Positions 7,371 to 12,437 of a stretch of DNA of 12,437 nucleotides are shown here, piece by piece. The notes under the pieces were generated by a model, which was given only the letters and a program-made list of their open reading frames with translations, was not told the origin of the DNA and made no database searches. The stretch lies in contig JBQDDG010000062.1 of NCBI GenBank assembly GCA_052093225.1, forward strand, positions 1 to 12,437. Direction: 5' to 3'. Positions within the stretch are counted from its first letter, which is position 1. Each line of letters opens with the position of its first letter. Source of the DNA: JB111 sp052093225. Its GTDB lineage: Bacteria > Actinomycetota > Actinomycetes > Actinomycetales > Actinomycetaceae. Made by a program: the position numbers and the translations under genes.

Positions 7371-7466
7371 ATGGTTTCTCCTGAGTGGTCGCGCTACGCG
7401 GTGGACAACAACGTCCGCCGGATCATGGATCATGAAGGCAGATTGGTGCGTGCAGGAAGACTGTGA
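7371..7466 (+). CDS. Possible 31-residue leader ORF overlapping the next gene
   Basis: This short frame starts at ATG 7371 (MVSPEWSRYAVDN) and ends in a TGA that overlaps the GTG start of the next gene as GTGA, the classic arrangement for translational coupling. Its 31 residues are basic and polar (NNVRRIMDHEGRLVRAGRL), with no membrane segment or known motif. The frame is open upstream to about 7110, but that part runs through the hairpin and looks non-coding. The ribosome site is weak, with only GGGG at 7356-7359. It could be a real small protein, a coupling leader, or chance. Confidence 0.35.
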   Translation: MVSPEWSRYAVDNNVRRIMDHEGRLVRAGRL

Positions 7467-8207
7467 CGGATGAGTACCGCCGCGTGTGCGACGCGATCGC
7501 CGACGTCATCTTCGGTGGCGAGGCTGCCGGTCGGCCTGTCTATGCGTTGCCGGACACAGACGCGCTCAAGGAGATCCTGACTCGCGCCGAGGTAGAGGGC
7601 GATGACCCCAAGGCCCTCGCGCGCGTCGTCCGCCGCAGTTTGACGCGGGGTGCCCCATCCGCCTCTCCCTTCACATGGCAGGGCGAGGCGGCGGTCCAGC
7701 ACGCATTCAGACCTCACGAGAATCCACCGGCACTACCTCTCCTCGTGCTGCTGTCGATCGCTGCAGAGAACATGCAGGCCGACGAGAAGGTCGCAGCACA
7801 CAACTACTATTCACGTCTCCACCTGCTGCTCGACATACCAGCGGAGGATGAGTCCCGGTTTGAGGCGGGATACCGGCGCCAGGCAAGGAAGCTATGGGGT
7901 TCGCTCAACAACTGGCTCGAGGCGTGGGAGGGCGAGCGTGGAATCCCCACCGCGTACGCCGTCGGGAACCATGAGTACATAGGATTACCACTCTCGCAGG
8001 CGGTCGTTCGACACCACGACCGCCCCGGCCTGCACGAGATGTTTGCGCTCGAGGGGATGACACCGGGATCTCGCATCGCGCCTGCAGAGATGCGGGTCGT
8101 CATCGACTCGCACGTCGGAACGACTCACAGTCCGCTCAGCTCACACCTGGTGCGCCTATGGCTCATGGCGGACGTCCGCGAGCGCGTGGTCGAGGCCGCT
8201 TGCCTAG
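7463..8207 (+). pseudogene. N-terminal part (residues 1-248) of a large unknown protein split by an IS1380-family element
   Basis: This is the first fragment of a gene interrupted at 8207/8208. The GTG start at 7463 has AGGAAG three bases upstream, and an in-frame stop at 7433 excludes a much longer start. As it stands, the frame runs six codons into the insertion element and stops at 8227. Joined to the fragment starting at 9879 it gives one continuous frame of 987 codons plus stop. The fragment looks mostly helical, with no membrane segment or signal peptide. Notable stretches are PALPLLVLLSIAAENMQAD, KLWGSLNNWLEAWEGERGIP and EYIGLPLSQAVVRHHDRPGL. I recall similar Trp-rich and PLSQA-type segments only in uncharacterised proteins beside large helicases, not in a named family. 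Codon use is less extreme than in the rha genes, with an ATA (7979) and a TTA (7985). Function unknown; an antiviral role is inferred from the downstream helicase fragment. Confidence 0.75.
8204..8207. repeat. Target site duplication CTAG, left copy
   Basis: CTAG directly precedes the left terminal repeat of the IS1380-family element and recurs directly after the right one at 9876-9879. Four-base duplications are usual for IS1380. Because CTAG is its own reverse complement, sequence alone cannot exclude that it belongs to the element. Exact restoration of the reading frame with one copy favours a duplication. Confidence 0.8.
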
Positions 8208-8220
8208 CCCCGGTCTTTCA
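8208..8220 (+). repeat. Left terminal inverted repeat of the IS1380-family element
   Basis: CCCCGGTCTTTCA matches the reverse complement of 9863-9875 at all 13 positions. Similarity continues weakly inward, with G at every second position for about ten more bases on both ends. This is the presumed transposase binding and cleavage end. Confidence 0.92.
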
Positions 8221-8362
8221 CGGGTAGGGCGATCGGGGGTTCGCGAGGAACTCGTCGTCGGTGCGGCACGGTTGATGGATTCCGGGCATCACGGTGTGCC
8301 GGCTGGCGCTGCCGGGCTGCGGTTCTCCGAGGTCCCTGGAGTCACGGACGGATGGGGGCGGG

Positions 8363-9754
8363 TCAGGCGGGTGGTGGGATCGCGGCGATGTTCGCGAAGA
8401 CCGCGACGATCACGGCTGCCCAGGGCCAGGACTCGGGGATCCGCAGGTGTCGTCGTCGCTGCCCTCGGGTGAGGCGGGCGGGGACGTGCAGGAACCGGTA
8501 GCGCAACGCTTTCGGTTCGCATGGCGCGAGCGTGGCGGCCTCGCCGACGCAGCCCAGCAGCCTTGTCCAGGCGGTCAGATCGGCCGCGATCATGGTCAGG
8601 CCCAGCCAGGCCTGGTTGACCTTGAACTCCCGGGAGGGGAACCGGCCCAGACCGGAGTCCTTGGCGTGTCGGATCCGGTCCTCGACCCGAGCGTGCGCGC
8701 GGTGGCGGGCCTCGAGGAACGCGTGCTGCCCGACGCGTGTGTTGGTGACGAACGCCTGGTAGCGCCACCCGTCACGCTCCTCGAACAGCGACAGCTGCGC
8801 GCCGGGGTGGGGCCGTTCCCGACGCACGATCACCCGCATCCCGGCCGGCCAGCGTGCGATGTCGAGGAGGCCGGTGAGCTCGGCGACGTCGCCGCCGTCA
8901 CGAATCGTGCCCTCGGTGTTGATCGCGGGGGTCCAGGCGCCCGTGGGGGCCAGATCGATCGCGTCGCGGATCTTGTCGGTGACGGCGAAACCCACGCTGT
9001 ACTCCACGCTTCGGCCACGGACCCGGTCCTGCCCGGTGAGCCAGTCCAGCAGCGCGTGCGACGCACCCGCGCCATCACTGCGGATCAACAGCTTCCTGCG
9101 ATGCGTGGCGGGGATCTGAGCGATCGCCTGGGTCAGGACCTCGATGTGATCCGTGGCGGTGTTCGACCCCGCGTTCCCGGCCCGCAGCTTCGCGCTGAGG
9201 AACTCTGCGGTGTTGTCGCACCACACCCCGATCGGGTGGTAGCCGAACGTCCTCTTGAACGTCGCAGCAGCATGCTCCTTCTCGCTATGCGTGACCACGA
9301 CCGTGGCATCCACGTCCAGCACGACGACATCGCCGAGGTCCCTACCCGCCACCCGCGACACCGGTAGCCCGTCGGGGAACTGGGCCCAGACATGGCGTCG
9401 GACCCGGGCCCGCGCGGCGGCGATCTTCTTGACCCGGCCCGGCGTGATCTCGGCCAGGGTCCGCCAGACCGTCGGCGCCGAGGCGACAGGCCCCAGCACC
9501 GCGTTCTGATGGCGGAGCACGTCGATGTCCGCGATCGCCTCGCCACCATCGGCGAGCATGACCGCGACATCGGTCAACACCTGGCCACGGTCATGGACCG
9601 GGACGAACCGACGGCGCGCCAACGCCGCCGACAGCTCAGCCGTGAGCCCGCTGCGGTCGGCCAACAGCCGGGTCGCGATGCTGCCCGCGTGAGCCACCAC
9701 GCCGACACCATCGGCAGTGACGGACAAGGCCTGGGACCACGAGTTACGCTTCAC
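8363..9754 (-). CDS. IS1380-family transposase
   Basis: This DDE transposase cuts and inserts the element that encodes it. It has 463 residues, normal for IS1380, and shows no frameshift or internal stop. The likely catalytic residues are Asp147 or Asp149 in VVLDVDATVVVTHSEK, Asp227 in LLIRSDGAGASHALLDWL, and Glu358 in RAHARVEDRIRHAKDSGL, with the order and spacing of the family. The N-terminal VTADGVGVVAHAGSIATRLL and the conserved HPIGVWCDNTAEFLSAKLR also fit. The start is the GTG at 9754, with GGAAGG ten bases upstream. The next in-frame Met lies over 60 residues in. It is transcribed against the gene it interrupts. Confidence 0.93.
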   Translation of the reverse strand: MKRNSWSQALSVTADGVGVVAHAGSIATRLLADRSGLTAELSAALARRRFVPVHDRGQVLTDVAVMLADGGEAIADIDVLRHQNAVLGPVASAPTVWRTLAEITPGRVKKIAAARARVRRHVWAQFPDGLPVSRVAGRDLGDVVVLDVDATVVVTHSEKEHAAATFKRTFGYHPIGVWCDNTAEFLSAKLRAGNAGSNTATDHIEVLTQAIAQIPATHRRKLLIRSDGAGASHALLDWLTGQDRVRGRSVEYSVGFAVTDKIRDAIDLAPTGAWTPAINTEGTIRDGGDVAELTGLLDIARWPAGMRVIVRRERPHPGAQLSLFEERDGWRYQAFVTNTRVGQHAFLEARHRAHARVEDRIRHAKDSGLGRFPSREFKVNQAWLGLTMIAADLTAWTRLLGCVGEAATLAPCEPKALRYRFLHVPARLTRGQRRRHLRIPESWPWAAVIVAVFANIAAIPPPA

Positions 9755-9862
9755 CTACGGAGTGCCTTCCAGCTCGAGGATCTTGAGACGTCGTAATCCC
9801 AAGTTTCCCCCGCCTGGCGGGCACTTCCGTGCATCTACACGCCGCCCAGACCCCTCACCTCA

Positions 9863-9875
9863 TGAAAGACCGGGG
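9863..9875 (-). repeat. Right terminal inverted repeat of the IS1380-family element
   Basis: TGAAAGACCGGGG is the exact reverse complement of the left end at 8208-8220. It is followed immediately by the second CTAG. Confidence 0.92.
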
Positions 9876-9879
9876 CTAG
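9876..9879. repeat. Target site duplication CTAG, right copy
   Basis: This is the second copy of the CTAG found at 8204-8207, directly after the right terminal repeat. The G at 9879 begins the codon GAG that continues the interrupted gene. Confidence 0.8.
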
Positions 9880-12098
9880 AGCTGGAGAGCTGGGACGGGT
9901 CGGGCCGTGAACGACTGGCGGCTGCGCGTCAGGTCGCATCTACCCGGCTCCTCACGTTCCTGCAGGGTTTCCCCAGGAAGCGTGTTGTCTTCAACCTCAT
10001 GCTCCCATATCGCTCAGACGGCCCGGACATCGCCCGTTTCACAGCCACCGAGGGCAGGATCGAAGTCCCCACCCAGACGGGCCCGGGCGGATCGACCTGG
10101 CTGGCTGGAACGCACAACCTCGATACAGTGTCACTCGTCGGAGAGACCCTCGAGGGGCAATTCGGTGAAGGGGACGACCGATCGTTCGGCAGACAGCCCA
10201 GGCGAGTTGTACCGCTGCGGTGGGACGACCTGCAAGGTGGCTTCGTCGAGGTGGAGCGCGTGACGTTCGCAGACGACACCCTGGTCCTCGCGAAGCGAGA
10301 TGCGACAACGAAGGTCGAAACACACCTCGAGCAGTACGCGCGTCCTGGCTGGAGCAACATGGGGGACGTGCCAGGTCTGCCCGACGGCTGGACGCTGTAC
10401 CGAGATGTGCAGATCGTCGCGACTTCCTGGTCCACGACCCACTTGGACCTCTTGCCGATCACACCTCGCGCAAGCGGCGGCCTCTCCTTGCGCGGCGGCT
10501 TCGTCCTTCCCGGGATGCTCCGGAAGTGGTCCACGCTCGCCCCGCCAGAGATCGTCGCCCAGGCGCCGGGGGCGGAGTCGATCGCTGTGCAGATCTATCG
10601 AGGCACGCGCGTGGACATCGACGAGCTCGTTACCGAGAGAACGATAAATAGCGAGACGCTCGTCCTACCACTTGCAGACCGCGGCCTCGGTGATGGCGAG
10701 TACCTCGTCACGATGCGGTCCAATGGCGCCACGCGGCCCGACTCCACCGCGCTTCTCCGGCTCAGATCGGCGGACTCACCGCAGTTCGACGTGGACGACA
10801 CCGATCTCAGGCTCGTCTACTCACCTGACGCGACCCCGCTTTGGCCGCTCCGGGCCGGACCGGCCGACTGGCCGAGGTACGTCAACGGCACGCGCACCGT
10901 CTCGCTGACAGAGGCCGGGGAGGACTTGACCGTCACCACGCGGGACTACTTCCATCGTCGCCGGGCCATCCAAGCACCACCAAGACCCCCGGCACGGGTC
11001 GGCATCCCGGTGGACAGCAAGTCCTGCATGGTGACGGGCAAGCACAGATTCGACCTACCCGACTTCGGCAAGGATGCGCCCAGAACGACGACGATCGAGG
11101 GAGAGTGCACCACCTGCGGACTCGTTAAGCGGTTCGCCGGCAGTCCGTGGGCAGCAAAGAAGCGCGACAAGCTGCACCTGTCTCAGACGACCAGCCCCGT
11201 GACGATCCCCCCTGTCGCCGAGGATGGAAAAGGCGCGGAGGTGGCGCTCGACGCGCTCAGCCACGTCGGCCACGGTTCACGCGGCGTTTTCGAACGCATC
11301 GCAGCCCAGATCGAAGGCTCAGGCCTGTTCGCCGACACCCTCCTCCGCAGGCTCGAGGTGCTTGGACACATTGACGTCGCGCGAGACGAGCGGCTCGAGG
11401 CCTCCGAGTGGGCCCTGAACTCACCCACGCTTACACCCGTAGCCGATGACACATGGGTGCTCACCGGGACGCGCTCGCGTTCCCTGATCGAGCAGATCCG
11501 GCGCGCAACCGCAGGCTGCGCCGAGGTCCGGCAGCAGAACGACTTCGGCATAGCACGCGTAGAGGTCGAAGGGGACCTACCCCTCAACGCACTGGCTGAG
11601 ATCGGGGTTACCGTGCTCGTGACTTCTCCGGCCCCCACGATCGCGAGGTCGCTACCGACGATGAGCACGCTGGAAGCGGCGCTCAAGCGCGTCAGGGTCC
11701 CCTTCTACCGGACGGCCGAGCGCTGGGACACGGGGTCCGCGACGTGGTTGCAGTCCGACCGGATTACTGTCCGCGGTGCGTACCGGCTCAGGGACTTCGC
11801 CTCGACCTACGTCGTCCGGAACGAACAGGACCTCGAGAACGGAACCATGGGAATCGGTACCGCGCGAGTCGTCAAGCACGTCGCCAACATGTGGGCCGCC
11901 GACCCGCTCATGGGCTACCACCAGAAGACCGGATCCGTACTCGTACCGCTCGGAGCAGACCTCCCGGCGCTCTACGGGCGCGCCCTCTCCCTGTGCTCGG
12001 GGCACGCCCCGCGCGAGTTCGTGGATCAGCGAATGCTCGTCTACCGATCTGTCCCACGCGAGGTCGCAGACCTCGTGTACGCACGAGTGAGTCTGTGA
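9879..12098 (+). pseudogene. C-terminal part (residues 249-987) of the large unknown protein split by the IS1380-family element
   Basis: This is the second fragment of the interrupted gene: 739 codons and a TGA, continuing the frame of 7463-8207 across one CTAG. The frame also runs back into the insertion element to an ATG at 9717, but that start lies inside the transposase gene on the other strand and is not native. In joined numbering, Cys631, His637, Cys658 and Cys661 (contexts SKSCMVTGKHRF and GECTTCGLVKRF) form a likely zinc ribbon. Residues ~699-784 look like a winged helix followed by a strand-rich part (TLLRRLEVLGHIDV, WALNSPTLTPV, WVLTGTRSRSLIEQIR). Residues ~480-545 look beta-rich (LPLADRGLGDGEYLVTM). 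I see no nuclease, ATPase or methylase motif. The gene ends 6 bases before the next start, so the two were an operon. Family unknown; zinc ribbon plus winged helix suggests nucleic-acid binding. Confidence 0.75.
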
Positions 12099-12104
12099 GG
12101 TGCC

Positions 12105-12401
12105 ATGTCCTTTCCGACACCGGTGACGATCGCCGACGACCTTCGGTCGACGTTCCTGCGCTACATCGACACTGCCTACGCGCTGCGCGACCAGGCTCTC
12201 GCCGACGAGCGACGAGACCTTCTGCTCCAGGGACAGGGCAACCTCTTCGCCCCGCTCATGCTCGAGCCGGTTCTCCCGTACGACGGGGTGGCGACGGTCG
12301 AGCAAGCGGCTCATGAGGCAGGCGTCGATCCGATCGACCTCGCCGATGTGGTCGCAGCCGTGTTCGGGAGGACGCCCGGCAACCTAGGGCGTGTCTCCTA
12401 A
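12105..12401 (+). pseudogene. N-terminal fragment of a probable large DEAD/DEAH helicase, broken by an insertion
   Basis: The ATG at 12105 follows the upstream stop by 6 bases, with GAGG just before it. The frame gives 98 residues, but the last four (GRVS) and the TAA come from what looks like insertion-sequence DNA starting at or after the CTAG at 12384. Native residues are about 1-94. The pattern FLRYIDTAYALRDQALADER, then LLLQGQGNLFAPLMLEPVLP, resembles the N-terminus of very large DEAD/DEAH helicases with a C-terminal DUF1998 domain, such as those in DISARM- and Dpd-type loci. This rests on remembered family patterns. None of the ATPase motifs lie within the fragment, so the call is tentative. 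The rest of the gene, if it exists, lies to the right of the window beyond the insertion. Confidence 0.45.
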
Positions 12402-12437
12402 GCGGTGGCCCGGGTGTGCGTGAGTCTGGGTGGATGA
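12388..12437. mobile_element. Probable left end of a second insertion sequence (cut by window edge)
   Basis: The open reading frame is lost right after CTAG (12384-12387), and the next bases, GGGCGTGTCTCCTAAG, look like the terminal repeat of actinobacterial IS5-type elements. Only 50 bases are visible, so neither the far end, the transposase nor a target duplication can be checked. It could instead be a different element or simply divergent DNA. Confidence 0.4.

Larger units (their letters stand above)
7080..7462. other. Spacer between the LacI-family gene and the accessory region
   Basis: This 383-base stretch has no well-supported large gene. It holds a GC hairpin (7211-7235), a 6-bp-stem inverted repeat (7306-7320), two GATATC hexamers (7336-7341 and 7365-7370) and a possible short ORF ending in the next gene's start. 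The first two thirds are very GC-rich like the rha genes. From about 7290 the composition becomes more mixed, so the boundary of the accessory DNA probably lies here. I see no integrase, tRNA or convincing attachment site. Confidence 0.6.
8208..9875. mobile_element. IS1380-family insertion sequence, complete (1,668 bp)
   Basis: The element is bounded by 13-bp perfect terminal inverted repeats (8208-8220 and 9863-9875) and flanked by CTAG duplications. It holds one transposase gene on the minus strand, 8363-9754, which fills most of it. The non-coding ends are 155 bases (left) and 121 bases (right) and hold nothing else I can identify. Length, one intact DDE transposase and a 4-bp duplication all fit IS1380. 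It looks complete and possibly still active. It sits inside, and breaks, a 987-codon gene. Confidence 0.92.

Noticed and set aside
8208..9875. Reading the CTAG as part of a 17-bp terminal repeat with no target duplication
   Set aside because: Possible in principle because CTAG is self-complementary. But IS1380 makes 4-bp duplications, and one CTAG copy exactly restores the reading frame.
9717..9878. ATG at 9717 as the native start of the large downstream gene
   Set aside because: This stretch lies inside the insertion element, partly antisense to the transposase start and across the terminal repeat. The native sequence begins at 9879 and continues the frame of 7463-8207.
1..12437. CRISPR arrays, tRNA or rRNA genes, integrase or attachment sites
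   Set aside because: I saw no regularly spaced repeats, no tRNA-like cloverleaf ends and no recombinase other than the IS1380-family transposase.

Overview
The window is GC-rich and strongly G/C-biased at third codon positions, with GTG starts, purine-rich ribosome binding sites and a complete ABC-type L-rhamnose uptake operon controlled by a LacI-family gene. This points to an actinobacterium, perhaps of the Micrococcales (inference; there is no rRNA or other taxonomic marker here).

Region 1 (1-5834, minus strand) is one tightly packed operon. In transcription order it is rhaT (double-ATPase subunit), rhaP and rhaQ (two permeases), rhaS (substrate-binding lipoprotein), rhaM (L-rhamnose mutarotase) and rhaI (L-rhamnose isomerase, cut by the left window edge). 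Most junctions overlap by a few bases. RhaS captures rhamnose, RhaP/RhaQ/RhaT import it, RhaM interconverts the anomers, and RhaI starts catabolism to L-rhamnulose. The later enzymes presumably lie beyond the left edge.

Region 2 (5835-6005) is the divergent control region. It holds a plausible promoter for rhaT flanked by two matching CG-centred palindromes, and a third, different palindrome just upstream of the LacI-family gene (6006-7079, plus strand).

Region 3 (7080-12437, plus strand) is an accessory segment with less extreme codon use. After a 383-base spacer with a hairpin, an inverted repeat and a possible 31-residue ORF, there is a large gene of unknown function cut in two by an IS1380-family element of 1,668 bp. 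The element has 13-bp perfect terminal inverted repeats and a CTAG target duplication. Removing it with one CTAG copy joins the halves in the same frame into a single 987-codon protein. That protein has a Cys/His zinc-ribbon-like cluster and a possible winged-helix segment. Six bases downstream starts a second gene, whose first ~94 residues look like the N-terminus of the very large DEAD/DEAH (DUF1998-type) helicases found in bacterial defence islands. It too is broken, at another CTAG, by what looks like the end of a second insertion sequence. The best reading is a decayed, possibly antiviral, two-gene (or larger) helicase system that has been hit twice by insertion sequences. The function is inferred, not shown.
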